NCBI GenBank assembly: GCA_016721925.1
Contig: JADKHE010000002.1
Coordinates: 248,001 to 312,000, forward strand
Origin: Candidatus Skiveiella danica
Lineage (GTDB): Bacteria > Pseudomonadota > Gammaproteobacteria > Burkholderiales > Burkholderiaceae_C
DNA: 64,000 bases
Reading direction: 5' to 3'
A program made the position numbers and the translations under genes. Of the stretch, positions 42,286 to 51,334 are shown one piece after another. The notes under the pieces are model-generated. The model saw nothing but the letters and a program-made list of their open reading frames with translations, did not search any database and was not told where the DNA came from. Each line of letters starts with the position of its first letter. Position 1 is the first letter of the stretch.

Positions 42286-42852
42286 TTGGACAGGCGCAAG
42301 CAGGCATTCGTTATCGGTCTCGATGGGGAAAAGTATGACGGGACGGAAGGCGATTTGGCCAGTATGGCGGCCCGATATATCGAACAGGAAAGAATCGAGC
42401 GCGAACGCCTGTTTGACGGGCTTAAAAGGGCGGCAGAGTTTCAAGGGAAATGCGAGGATGACGCAGCGGAATTTGTCGCGCTTTACTGGAGCGGTTACGA
42501 CGGCAAAAGCAATACCCTTTGCCTTGAGAAGTTTGAACGCTGGCTACAGGATCACGAGCCATTGGACCGCTGGTTCTATATTCACCTGATCGAAGCGGCG
42601 GGCGCGAAAGCATTGGAGCTTGGATACTCGCAACACAAGTCCGACATTGCCAAATCCAAGAATGCCCAGCCTCGCGCCTGGGTGCTTTCAGAGTGGCACA
42701 ACAGGACCGACAAAGGGCAAAGCAAAGCGTCATTTGCACGGCAATATGCCCCGATAGTAAAGAAGCGGTTCCCGAAGGATTCGGCTGCTGTGACCCCCGA
42801 TACCATCGCCCGAGAGTGGCTGCCAAAGGCCAAAAAAGCAGCGCCCAAATAG
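42286..42852 (+). CDS. Hypothetical protein of the element
   Basis: A frame of up to 188 aa from a TTG start; the first ATG gives about 162 aa (MAARYIEQERIERERLFDGL). The protein is hydrophilic and Lys/Glu-rich with several Trp residues (FVALYWSGYDGKSNTLCLEKFERWL). The C-terminus ends in a basic run. Its base composition is lower in GC than the flanking chromosome. I do not recognise a family. Confidence 0.6.
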   Translation: MDRRKQAFVIGLDGEKYDGTEGDLASMAARYIEQERIERERLFDGLKRAAEFQGKCEDDAAEFVALYWSGYDGKSNTLCLEKFERWLQDHEPLDRWFYIHLIEAAGAKALELGYSQHKSDIAKSKNAQPRAWVLSEWHNRTDKGQSKASFARQYAPIVKKRFPKDSAAVTPDTIAREWLPKAKKAAPK

Positions 42853-43024
42853 GGGGTTTGCTAGCAAACCGCGTGGTTTGCTGGCTGGCTACATTTACCG
42901 CGATTGCGGCAACGTAGACCATGCATTCCTCAACTTCATGAGGCATGTATGGACCCCAGAAAACCACCCGAAACCCAGCCCGAGCAAAGCACGCACGGCG
43001 CAACCCCAGACCTATGACGGCCGC

Positions 43025-43220
43025 GTGACCGTCACCCAGACCCGGCCCGAAAAGCTGCTCAGATGGACGCAGTGGAGGAACGAACGGGCTTGAAAAAATC
43101 AAGCGTCTATGCCGGGAGCAAGCACACCCCGCCCCGTGCGCCTGTCTGCCCGCGCGGTGGCCTGGCGTGAAAGCGAAATTGACCAGTGGATTGCGGCCCG
43201 GACGGGGCGAGCGATTGGGC
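43025..43220 (+). pseudogene. alpA: AlpA-type excisionase/regulator, frameshifted
   Basis: Three pieces in different frames add up to an AlpA protein: VTVTQTRPEKLLR, then MDAVEERTGLKKSSVYAG (helix-turn-helix), then PRPVRLSARAVAWRESEIDQWIAART. The joins need small indels near 43062 and 43120. AlpA proteins activate excision of P4-like elements, so this loss would help lock the element in place. Confidence 0.7.
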
Positions 43221-43419
43221 CGCGAAGTGGCGACCACGAGCCTGAGCAAGCCCGCATCCCTGCTGCAAGCCAGGCAACCAAGGCAGTTCCTCCGCCATCT
43301 GGCGGCGGCGCATTCGTCGCCAGACCAGTCGAAACGGGGGTTTTGTCGGAGTTGCTGCCCCGAGCTTCAAGCAAAGACGAAGACCGGCGAAGTGCTTGTC
43401 GGGCCCGCGTCCCCAAAAA

Positions 43420-46036
43420 ACAACCATCACGCCTGGCTGATCGGGGCTGGGCATCCGGGAACTGGCCGCGAAACCTGGGCACGGGTGGCGATGCCGTCAA
43501 GTCCGAATTTCGGGCGCGAGCAAGCCCGCACCAAAGCCGCCCACACCCGCGCAGCGGCCGAAGCGGCGGCCCTGTGGGGGCAAGCCAGCGACGCGGGCGA
43601 AAGCGCCTACCTGACCGCCAAGGGTGCAGGCGTATGGACTGCGCTTCACGGATGACGGCCGCGTGCTGGTGCCTATGCGCGACGCGGGCGGCGAGTTGCG
43701 CAACGTGCAAACGATCCCAGCGGGGCAAAGCTCTTCGTGGCCCAAAGTGGGCTGTGGCACGGTGCGGCACACCCGAAGGTGCGCCCGTGCTGGCCGTGTG
43801 CGAGGGCTACGCCACGGCCGCCAGTGTTCACCAGGCCACGGGCCGCCCGACTGCTGTGGCCTTTGATGCGGGCAACCTGGCCAACGTGGCAAAGACCCTG
43901 CGCAAGCTGTACCCGGCCGTTTTGGTTGTGATTGCTGGCGATGATGACCGCGCCACCGAAGCCCGCACCGGATCGAACCCCGGCCGCCTGAAGGCCGAAG
44001 CGGCGGCGCGTGCGGTGCATGGCCTTGCCGTGTTCCCCGCGCCCCTTCCTGAAAATGGATCTGATTTCAACGATCTGCACCAGGGCGAAGGGCTTGACGC
44101 GGTGCGGGACTGTATCGAAGGCGCAATCGAGGCGCACCAGGCCTGCGCATCGGCCGCCCACGCTGCGCAAACCGACCGGCAGGGCAACCCTAGACACGGC
44201 CCGCGCCATGCGCCCCACGATGGCGGCAACGATGCCCACGACACCGGCCGCGCCTTTGACCGCTTCCATGTTGACGATGAAGGCGTCTGGTTCACCCCGC
44301 CCGGCGATGATGGCGGGATGCCGCGCAAAGTGTGCGGGCCGCTGCGCGTCACGGGCCCCGCGACGGCAACGACAACCAGGCGGCATTGCTGTTGGAGTTC
44401 GATACGCCCTTCCGGGCTGGGCGGCGCTGGTTGATGCAGCTGTCCATGCTGGCGGGCGATGGGGCCGCGTTTCGATCCGCGCTGCTGAGCCAAGGATTCA
44501 TGACCCCGACCGATGCGAAGCGCCGGGGATGGTTGACCGAATACCTGCAAAGCCGCGCCCCTGCCGAGCTGGTGCGGCATGTTCCCCGTGTCGGCTGGCA
44601 CGGCCGCTGCTACGTGTTGCCAGAAGAGACGCTGGGCACCAGCCCGAGCGGCGAGCGTGTGATCTTTCATAGCGAGGCAGGCATTGAAGCCCGCTTCAGT
44701 CAACGCGGCACGCTGGAACGATGGCGGCAAGACCTGGCCCGCCTGTGCATCGGTAACAGTCGGTTTGCATTCGCCACGGCGACCGCGTTTGCCGGGCCGC
44801 TGCTGGCCTGGGCAGCGGGCACACCTGGAGGCGGATTTCAGTTGACCGGCCCGACCAGTATCGGCAAAACGACCGCCTACCTGATCGCTGCGAGCGTGTT
44901 CGGAAAGGGTACAGAAAACGACCAGAGCTACATCCAGAAATGGCGCGGCACATCAAATGGGTTCGAGTACCTTGGGGAGCAACACAACGACGCGACCTTG
45001 ATCCTTGACGAAATGGGCGCGATTGACGCGATTGAAGCCGGGCTCGTGGCGTACATGCTGGCCGACGGTGCAGGAAAGAGCCGCGCAAAGGCGGGCGGCG
45101 GACTGCGCCAGAAGCCAACCTGGCGCACGCTGTTTCTGAGCAGTGGCGAGGTTTCGCTTGAGCAACACATGCGCACGGCCGGCAAGGTGATGAAGGGCGG
45201 GCAGGAAGTCGGCTGATCCCGATCCCGGCCGAAGTGTTGCCTGGCTCTGCGGCCGAAACCAATCATGAATTTGACGGGGGGCATGAGCTATCCGGCTGGG
45301 TGAAGCAACACGCGGCCCGCTGCTACGGCACGGCAGGGCGTGCCTGGCTGGAGTATCTGGTGAGCCATACCGAAGGGCTGGCGGCGACGCTGCGCGAGCG
45401 TATGAACGCTGTAGAGGCGCAGATCGTGCCCGAGAGCGCGGCCGGGCAAGTCCAACGCGGCGGGCGGCGCTTCGCCTTGGTGGCAGCGGCGGGCGAGCTG
45501 GCCACCGAAGCCGGCTTGACCGGCTGGCCAGCGGGTGAAGCCACGCGGGCCGCCCGTGCCTGCTTCGAGGCGTGGATTCAATCGCGGGGCGGGTCCGGCA
45601 GTAGCGAAGTCGCGGCCATGCTGCGACAGGTGCGGCGCTTCCTTGAAACCAACGGTGACGGTCGCTTCTCGTATTGGCATCGTTCCGGCGCCAATGACCG
45701 CGTTCCGAAGACCTTGATGCGGGCCGGGGTACGGCGGATGCTGGATTCGGGCGGCAAGCCAATCAAGACCAACTCTCAGCACGGCGCAGAAATTGGCGAC
45801 GAGATGCCCGCAGACATTGGTGAGGGCATGAGCTTCGAATACTACGTCCTGGCTGAGACGTTCAAGACCGAAGTCTGTCAGGGCTTCGACCACCAGGCGT
45901 GGCCCGCGTGCTTCTGGAGCATGGGTGCTTGATTACCAGGGAACCCGGCCGCTACAGCATCAAGACCACGTTACCCGGCATCGGCCCCGCCCGGTGCTAC
46001 CTCATCCCGCCCGCCATCTTCGGGCTTGACCTATGA
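43420..46036 (+). pseudogene. Toprim/DUF927 primase-helicase, multiply frameshifted
   Basis: Consecutive segments of one phage replication protein occur in different frames. They are: ASDAGESAYLTAKG, then AYGLRFTDDGRVLVPMRDAGGELRNVQTI, then the Toprim part VLAVCEGYATAASVHQATGRPTAVAFDAGNLANV...VIAGDDDR, then the DUF927 helicase with Walker A GPTSIGKTTAYLIA and Walker B ATLILDEMGAID, then RLIPIPAEVLPG...GWVKQHAARCYGTAG, and the tail VLLEHGCLITREPGRYSIKTTLPGIGP. Frame changes are needed near 43625, 43730, 43765, 44365, 45212 and 45897. The start is uncertain. It would have primed and unwound element DNA; it cannot be functional as read. Confidence 0.8.
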
Positions 46037-46319
46037 CCCGGCGGAGCACACGGGCCGCCGAAGGGCGGCGGGGCGCCGAAGTTCATTCCGCGCAGCAAAA
46101 CCAAGGCACCAGGATGCAATGGAAGCTGAAGGCGGGGCCGAAAGCTGGCCCACCCCCTTGTGGGTCCTTCCACATCACCCGCCAACGCGGGTTGTTCGTG
46201 CCGCGTCAAAAGGCTAGCGGGTGGCCTGGCAATTAGTTACTCAACAAAGGTAAATGCATGGCAAAAGTTAGCAAGGCTGAGCGGGATCGACCCGTTACGC
46301 GGCTATGAGGGGGCCCAAT
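46037..46319. other. 283-bp stretch after the primase remnant
   Basis: Holds only short overlapping frames of 60-67 codons with no recognisable motif. It may be the remnant of a further small phage gene. Confidence 0.4.
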
Positions 46320-46737
46320 ATGACGCCTCCCCTGCGAGGTGATGCGCTGCTGGAGGCGCTTTCGACCGGCGCGTTCAACCAGGATGCGATGGTGGCGCTT
46401 TTACTGGCTGCACAGATGTGGCTTGCGTCCGGCGGCACGACGTCGATCAATCGGTTTCTCAGACTCCCCGCCACGGGCGCGCAACTTAAAAAGGCGACCC
46501 GAATTACTGGCTTCGCAAGGCGGCCGACACGATGAATGATCCAAGTTCGTTCAAACGCGCCTGCACCTGGAGCGCGAGCTGAACGCATTCATCACGCGCG
46601 GGCCGTGGGCGACCTGGCGAGAGTGGCAGCACCCGCCCGAGGGCTGTAGCGATCTGCGGCGGTGCCTTTTCTACGTGGCCAAGTTCAATGATGGCGAAGG
46701 TCTGACAGACCGCACGATCTACCAAGCGGTGAAGTGA
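46320..46737 (+). pseudogene. Hypothetical element protein, frameshifted
   Basis: From MTPPLRGDALLEALSTGAFNQ the frame runs to about 46500. Continuation of a plausible protein (YWLRKAADTMNDPSSFKRA, then LERELNAFITRGPWATWREW and YVAKFNDGEGLTDRTIYQAVK, stop at 46737) requires frame changes near 46505 and 46565. No family is recognised; the smooth amino-acid composition across frames suggests one original gene of about 135 codons. Confidence 0.55.
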
Positions 46738-46804
46738 ATGGCCGAAGCTTTTTCAGTGGATAGCGATTTCAATGGAGGCTCCATCAACCAACCGAAAGGC
46801 GAAC

Positions 46805-47005
46805 ATGCAGGTCATTTTTGTGCATGGCGGATACATCAACGACATGGGGCCGTTCGAGCCTGGGGCACTTGTTTCCGTGCCAGATGAGATTGGCAATCAT
46901 CTGTTGGGAACCGGGGCCGTAACGCCCGTGCTCCCGGCCAGCAAAAAGCCGATCTCTTTTTCTCTGAACGTCAAGTTCGACAACAAGGAACCCACCGATG
47001 TTTGA
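46805..47005 (+). CDS. Small hypothetical phage-like protein
   Basis: A 66-residue protein, MQVIFVHGGYINDMGPFEPGALVSVPDEIGNHLLGTGAV..., resembling small phage head-assembly accessory proteins in size and in the phrase PGALVSVPDEIGNHLLGTGAV. This resemblance is only suggestive. Its stop overlaps the next start. Confidence 0.55.
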   Translation: MQVIFVHGGYINDMGPFEPGALVSVPDEIGNHLLGTGAVTPVLPASKKPISFSLNVKFDNKEPTDV

Positions 47006-47431
47006 CCTTTTTTCCGTTCGCAAGAACCTGAAGAATTTCGCCGACGAGCTGGCATCTGTGCGGGTGCAAATTGAAGAGGTGACGCGCGAGATTGAAGACG
47101 TCAACTTCGCACCGCTGCCCGATGCTGATGTGCTGGCCATGTTCCGCACTGGGCCGAACGCGGGGCAAGCGAATATCAAGCCCACCTGAAAACCGTCATC
47201 AACGGCGTGCGGCACCGTCCAACCATCACCGATGGCGACGTTTACCGGCACCTGCAAAACATGGAGCTTCTGCCCGAGCCGAGCATGAACCGGCCGCTGA
47301 GTCACGACAAAAAACTGTGCGGCTTGTTTGGGCCAGATGCTGTTGTGGCGCGCTGGCCGAGCGAATGGCAGCAATGGACCTGCCCGCTGCCGGGCTGCCG
47401 CGCAGAGCGAGCAAAGGCCTGGAAGCACTGA
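46998..47431 (+). pseudogene. Hypothetical element protein with one frameshift
   Basis: MFDLFSVRKNLKNFADELASVRVQIEEVTREIEDVNFAPLPDADVLAMFRT continues as WAERGASEYQAHLKTVINGVRHRPTITDGDVYRHL...CPLPGCRAERAKAWKH in another frame; a 1-nt change near 47150 joins them. The first part is a coiled coil and the last carries CPLPGC. Family unknown. Confidence 0.6.
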
Positions 47432-47611
47432 AGCGAAGTTGGCCAAGCTGAAAGCTACCGAGGCCAATTTGCTGGCCACGGCAGAGAAGGCCGGGCTGGC
47501 CGTTTCGTGAATTGAGTCAGTCACGCGGGCCGAGGGACGAAGCCCATAGGCGCGTGCGAGCGACAGTCCGGCGGTGTCCGGCACATACGCTGAACATGGG
47601 CTTCGACTGGG

Positions 47612-47637
47612 GGCCGGGTTGTCACCGCAACCCGGCC
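47612..47637. repeat. 10-bp perfect hairpin
   Basis: GGCCGGGTTG / CAACCCGGCC with a TCACCG loop and no T-run, in a 284-bp gap (47432-47715) that otherwise holds only short frames. Confidence 0.5.
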
Positions 47638-47715
47638 GTGAGTCACCAGGCACGGCGCAAGTTCACGGCGCAAGTGCGGCATGACTCACGCCACCACCAA
47701 TAGGAAGGACCCGCC

Positions 47716-48033
47716 ATGAATGAGCCGCAGAAAGCCGCCTACGCCGAGGGCTTCGCAATGATCGTGAAGGATTTTCAGTCGGGCTCACGACTTGACATGG
47801 AGCGATTGACCGCCTTGATAAATGCTGCGTTGTCTGGAGACACCTCAATTGCGGAGAGCACCAAGGTTGTCGCCCGAGATGGAAACGGCGAGATTGAAAA
47901 AATCATAACGCACGAGGTCCGGCGCAACGAGCGGGCGGGATACGTCCTGATCGGAGCTTTCAATGCAGTTGAGGGCATCCGTGCCGGGCTGGCCGCCAAG
48001 GGCGTCTCCTTTACCGTGAGCGCAGCACCGTGA
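47716..48033 (+). CDS. Hypothetical protein upstream of the S49 peptidase
   Basis: A 105-residue protein (MNEPQKAAYAEGFAMIVKDFQSGSRLDMERLTALINAALSGD...). It is acidic at the N-terminus, with no signal peptide. An AGGAAGGA site precedes the start and the stop overlaps the peptidase start (GTGA), so the two are translationally coupled. No family recognised. Confidence 0.65.
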   Translation: MNEPQKAAYAEGFAMIVKDFQSGSRLDMERLTALINAALSGDTSIAESTKVVARDGNGEIEKIITHEVRRNERAGYVLIGAFNAVEGIRAGLAAKGVSFTVSAAP

Positions 48034-49010
48034 ACAACTTCATCAACATCATCAACGCGCCGTGGGCCATCGAACCCGGCAAGCTGCTGGAGATTCAAGC
48101 CATCTACGCCACGCGCCTACGCGGCGAGAAAATCGACCTGGAGGCCATCGAAAAGCGCCTGGGCCGCCCGCTGGCCAACGAGCCCAAGGCCTTCGACATC
48201 ATCGACGGCGTTGCCGTGCTGCCCATCGAGGGCATCATTGCCAAGCGCATGAACCTGTTCACGCAAATCAGCGGCGGCACCAGCACCCAAATTGCGGCGC
48301 AATCTCTGCAAAGTGCGCTACTCGATCCGTCCGTGCATAGCATCATCCTTTCCATCGACAGCCCCGGCGGCACCGTGGACGGAACCGAAGCCTTGGCAAA
48401 TGCCGTCCATGCCGCGCGATTGCAGAAGCCCGTGGTGACGCTGGCTAGCGGCACCATTTGCAGTGCAGCCTACTGGATCGGCAGCGCCGCGCAATCGGTA
48501 TTCCTGGCGGATGGCACCACACAAGCCGGGAGCATTGGCGTTGTGTCCACTCACACCGACATTTCCGGCTCGCAAGCCGCGCAGGGCGTCAAGACAAGCG
48601 AGATAACCGCCGGCCGATACAAGCGCATTGCCAGCAACTACGCCCCCCTGAGCGAAGAAGGCCGGCAAACGATTCAAAACCAGGTGGACTACACCTACAG
48701 CCTGTTTGTGGAGGCCGTTGCCAAGAATCGGGGCGTCAGCACAGCAACCGTTTTGCGCGACATGGCCGACGGTAAGGTTTTCGTTGGCAAACAGGCCATC
48801 GACGCAGGGCTTGCCGACGGCATCGTGACGATGCCCAATCTGGTTTCAATGCTGAACAAGGACCGCACCGCAGCGAAAGCCGCTTCGGCATCTGCGGCAA
48901 ATCGCCCCAAGACCCGGGCCGAACTTGACCAGGCAGCGAAGAACTACATGCGCAGCCGACCTGGCACGGATTATCTGTCTGCGGTCAAGGCGGTAGAGCG
49001 CCTGGCATGA
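48030..49010 (+). CDS. S49-family (SppA/protein C-like) phage peptidase
   Basis: A serine peptidase of 326 aa with ClpP-like fold. IILSIDSPGGTVDGTEALA and the nucleophile region SGTICSAAYWIGSAA (Ser145) with the general-base Lys198 in EITAGRYKRIASNY match the single-domain S49 peptidases that process phage scaffold or capsid. There is no signal peptide, unlike cellular SppA. It is intact, yet no portal, capsid or terminase gene is present in the element, so its partner is missing or provided by a helper phage (inference). Confidence 0.9.
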   Translation: MNNFINIINAPWAIEPGKLLEIQAIYATRLRGEKIDLEAIEKRLGRPLANEPKAFDIIDGVAVLPIEGIIAKRMNLFTQISGGTSTQIAAQSLQSALLDPSVHSIILSIDSPGGTVDGTEALANAVHAARLQKPVVTLASGTICSAAYWIGSAAQSVFLADGTTQAGSIGVVSTHTDISGSQAAQGVKTSEITAGRYKRIASNYAPLSEEGRQTIQNQVDYTYSLFVEAVAKNRGVSTATVLRDMADGKVFVGKQAIDAGLADGIVTMPNLVSMLNKDRTAAKAASASAANRPKTRAELDQAAKNYMRSRPGTDYLSAVKAVERLA

Positions 49011-49151
49011 GCCCCTTTTACCTCTGACTGCCCAGCGGTAACGCAGGGCTTCACGACCGGCCGCAAGGCCGCGACCTGCCTGGCCACGGTGACAGCCATC
49101 AAACTGTGGAATCCTTCGGGGTTTTTCGTGCGGCGGTGGCACCGAAGGAGG

Positions 49152-49178
49152 AAAAGCCCGGCAGTGTCCGGGCTTTTT
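49152..49178 (+). terminator. Rho-independent terminator downstream of the S49 peptidase
   Basis: 10-bp stem AAAAGCCCGG / CCGGGCTTTT with a CAGTGT loop and a T-run. The A-run on the other side would also serve transcripts from the right. Confidence 0.85.
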
Positions 49179-49238
49179 CCGTGGCTAGATATTGCACCTC
49201 TGCGCGATCAGGATAAGCGGTGAGGCGTGCCGTTCCGT

Positions 49239-49379
49239 TCAGGTGAACAGCCAGCAAATGCCGCAGGCCAGCAGCACGAAGGCAATGCGACGCACCCACT
49301 TGGCGCTGATGCCGCGCGTGGCGGCCAAGGCGGTGGCGTCGCCAGCGGCAATGGCGATCAGGGATGTGATGTGGTCCAT
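49239..49379 (-). CDS. 46-residue single-span membrane protein
   Basis: MDHITSLIAIAAGDATALAATRGISAKWVRRIAFVLLACGICWLFT. The last 17 residues form one hydrophobic segment preceded by a basic KWVRR. It is opposite in orientation to the other element genes. No clear Shine-Dalgarno site is visible. Function unknown. Confidence 0.4.
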   Translation of the reverse strand: MDHITSLIAIAAGDATALAATRGISAKWVRRIAFVLLACGICWLFT

Positions 49380-49396
49380 GCCGGGAGCGTACTCTG

Positions 49397-49438
49397 ATGG
49401 CCAACGAAGTCAAGATCAAGCTGAGCGTGGATGGCGCG
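49397..49438 (+). pseudogene. Possible remnant of a tape-measure-type gene start
   Basis: MANEVKIKLSVDGA resembles the first residues of phage tape-measure proteins, but the following sequence is unrelated. The match is short and may be chance. Confidence 0.25.
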
Positions 49439-49470
49439 AGCTCAAGGCGCGGGATACGGGTTGGGACGGG

Positions 49471-49632
49471 TCAGCGCATGAACAGGCCGAACAGCACGGC
49501 CGCGCCCAGCGCCTGCATCCGCGTCAGTCCGGCCCAGCGGGCCAGCGCGCCGAAGGCCAGCCATAGGCAATACAGGCCGGCAAATACCGTGACTGTAGCC
49601 ATGAGATCGAAAAAACCGTTCAGGGTGGGCAT
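49471..49632 (-). CDS. 53-residue hydrophobic small protein
   Basis: MPTLNGFFDLMATVTVFAGLYCLWLAFGALARWAGLTRMQALGAAVLFGLFMR. Two hydrophobic segments separated by a basic ARWAGLTR loop suggest two membrane spans. It lies opposite to the other element genes and next to the 46-residue protein. Holin-like or immunity roles are possible but unsupported. Confidence 0.45.
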   Translation of the reverse strand: MPTLNGFFDLMATVTVFAGLYCLWLAFGALARWAGLTRMQALGAAVLFGLFMR

Positions 49633-50102
49633 GGGCGGATTTTAGCCTTCGCGTCCGGTCAACAGCCAGCTTGCGCCACGCGCTACCGCGTGCGCGGCGC
49701 GACCCCCGCCGCTGCAGCGGCGGCTCGGCCACAGGCCGCGCTGGCAGGGGTCGGGGGACAGGGGGCACAGCATGAGGGTGCGCGGTGGCCCGGACCTGCC
49801 TGCACCTTGCTGGAGTGAGTTGCCCCCTGTGCCCCCTGCTGAAAAACGTTTAGTCCCTACACTGCCGGGACTGGAATTCTTCAATGGTGACAACGGGTTA
49901 CGAGCGTTTTTCATTTTCGTCCCGGTAGTCCCTACAAAACGAAGCGGGAGCCGAAGCCGACCGGGGGCAAGCAGGCCAAAACCGCTGGGGATCAAGCTGG
50001 CGGGCCCAGCGTTGCAGAAGGGCCACAAAACGCAATGCGCTATCCGACCCGCCAGAGATGAGGGGACGGGCCACTGAAACGCCGGGGAAGCCTGTGCGAC
50101 TT
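49633..50102. other. 470-bp stretch near the right end of the element
   Basis: Carries three GGGGGCA/TGCCCCC motifs (49761, 49821, 49830). A 101-codon plus-strand frame from 49772 is Arg/Pro-rich and matches nothing I recognise. Confidence 0.45.
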
Positions 50103-50121
50103 GGGGGCATATTCGGGGGCA
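50103..50121. repeat. Right copy of the 19-bp direct repeat
   Basis: Identical to 39812-39830 and placed 63 bp inside the right att-like repeat. Confidence 0.75.
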
Positions 50122-50142
50122 CATTCTGAAATTGAAAAACGT

Positions 50143-50166
50143 GAAACCTAGTATCCATGCGGGTTT
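50143..50166. repeat. 24-nt near repeat, right copy
   Basis: Matches 41188-41211 at 21 of 24 positions, in the same orientation. Confidence 0.6.
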
Positions 50167-50183
50167 CAAGGCATCATGTGAAG

Positions 50184-50199
50184 CCCTCCGTTCCGCCAA
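50184..50199 (+). repeat. attR-like repeat
   Basis: CCCTCCGTTCCGCCAA, a 16-nt copy of the tRNA-Ser 3' end lacking one T. It marks the probable right boundary of the element. Confidence 0.65.
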
Positions 50200-50203
50200 T
50201 TTG

Positions 50204-50237
50204 AACCCTAAGTGATTGATTCACTTGGGGTTTTTCG
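50204..50237 (+). terminator. Terminator just outside the right boundary
   Basis: AACCCTAAGTGA / TCACTTGGGGTT stem with one mismatched pair and a TTGAT loop, followed by a T-run. It is probably the original terminator of the tRNA-Ser gene displaced by the insertion. Confidence 0.75.
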
Positions 50238-50480
50238 TTTTGGTGCTCCTGGCCTTGTCCCGTCATTGGGTTTGCACCTTCAAACGGGGCCGGGTTTGCT
50301 TCATGCCCTTGCCGCCTCCGGCGACCCTCGTACTGTCGTGGCCCGCGATCCACGATCCCGCTGCCCGGAGCCCGCCCCTGCCTGACGGAACAGGAGCAAG
50401 CAGCAATCCGTTTGAGGAGTGGCTGGTTGGTGATCGGTCGGCACGCGGCAGACCATAATCATCCTTTTTTGGGTTCTCGC

Positions 50481-51311
50481 ATGAAACTGGAATCTCCTAT
50501 CGATCCTTCGTTCTCGCGCCCGGCCGTTGCGGCGTTTGTTCTTGCTGGATGCGCGCTGTTCTCCGGCTGCGCGACCAATGATTCCATGACCATCAGCGGC
50601 ACGGGCATCACCGCCACCGATTCGGCGCGGCTCACGCGCAGCGGATTCCTTTCCGATTACGCGCGACTGAAACCGACGACCTGGGGGCAGGGCATTGAGT
50701 GCTGGCGCGATTCGAAGCTGGACGCGCGCAGCTACGACAAGGTCCTGATTTCGCGCATTGTGGTTTCGCTGGCGCCGGCCAAGGCCGGTAGCGGGGCGCA
50801 GACGATCGACCCCAGCGATCTGAAGACCCTGACCGACTACTTTCACAACTCGTTGGTCCAGGCCCTGAAGCCGCAGATGCAGGTTGTCGACAAGGCCGGG
50901 CCCGGCGTGCTGGTCATGCGCATTGCTCTGACCGATCTCGTGCCCACGGTGGTCACCGACAGCCTGGCCGGCACGCTGATTCCCTACGCGTTCGTGGCCG
51001 AGGCCGGATCGGGCGTGGCCACGGGAAGACCGGCCGGCTCGACGCCCTACATGGGTGAAACCGGAATGGAGATGCAGTTCCGCGATGGCGCCACGGGCGC
51101 CGTCCTCGGCGAGTGCCGTGACACCGAAATCGGACGCAAATACGCCGCTGACGTCAATGCAGGGGCTGCGGGGGCGGCACAGACCTGGGTCGGCGGCTAC
51201 CTGAACTCGTTCCAGGCCTGGTCCTATGCCCGCAACGCATTCGACAAATGGTCGAGCCTGGTGGCGCAACGCCTCGCGCAGCTGCGGGGCGCATCCGCGC
51301 CAGCCCAATAA
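50481..51311 (+). CDS. DUF3313 family lipoprotein
   Basis: A 276-residue predicted lipoprotein. The start MKLESPIDPSF gives a signal peptide with lipobox LFSGC. The mature part TRSGFLSDYARLKP, YDKVLISRIVVSL, GPGVLVMRIALTDLVP and KWSSLVAQRLAQL follows the DUF3313 pattern. It is the first chromosomal gene to the right of the element; function unknown. Confidence 0.82.
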   Translation: MKLESPIDPSFSRPAVAAFVLAGCALFSGCATNDSMTISGTGITATDSARLTRSGFLSDYARLKPTTWGQGIECWRDSKLDARSYDKVLISRIVVSLAPAKAGSGAQTIDPSDLKTLTDYFHNSLVQALKPQMQVVDKAGPGVLVMRIALTDLVPTVVTDSLAGTLIPYAFVAEAGSGVATGRPAGSTPYMGETGMEMQFRDGATGAVLGECRDTEIGRKYAADVNAGAAGAAQTWVGGYLNSFQAWSYARNAFDKWSSLVAQRLAQLRGASAPAQ

Positions 51312-51334
51312 TGGCGTCGACCTCGGCGGCGGTG

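Larger units (their letters stand above)
39672..50199. mobile_element. Integrative element (about 10.5 kb) inserted at tRNA-Ser, partly decayed
   Basis: Boundaries are the tRNA 3' end (39672-39688) and an imperfect copy of it (50184-50199). Inside are a P4-type integrase next to the tRNA, a RadC-like protein, an alpA remnant, a Toprim/DUF927 primase-helicase, small phage-like proteins and an S49 peptidase. This is the layout of a P4-like satellite or integrative element. Repeated frameshifts in the replication module, plus a 1-nt deletion in the right repeat, indicate that it is no longer functional as a whole. Confidence 0.85.

Noticed and set aside
47298..47690. Several GAGTCAC/GTGACTC words as iterons of a replication origin
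   Set aside because: Spacing is irregular, orientation mixed and no replication initiator gene is adjacent.
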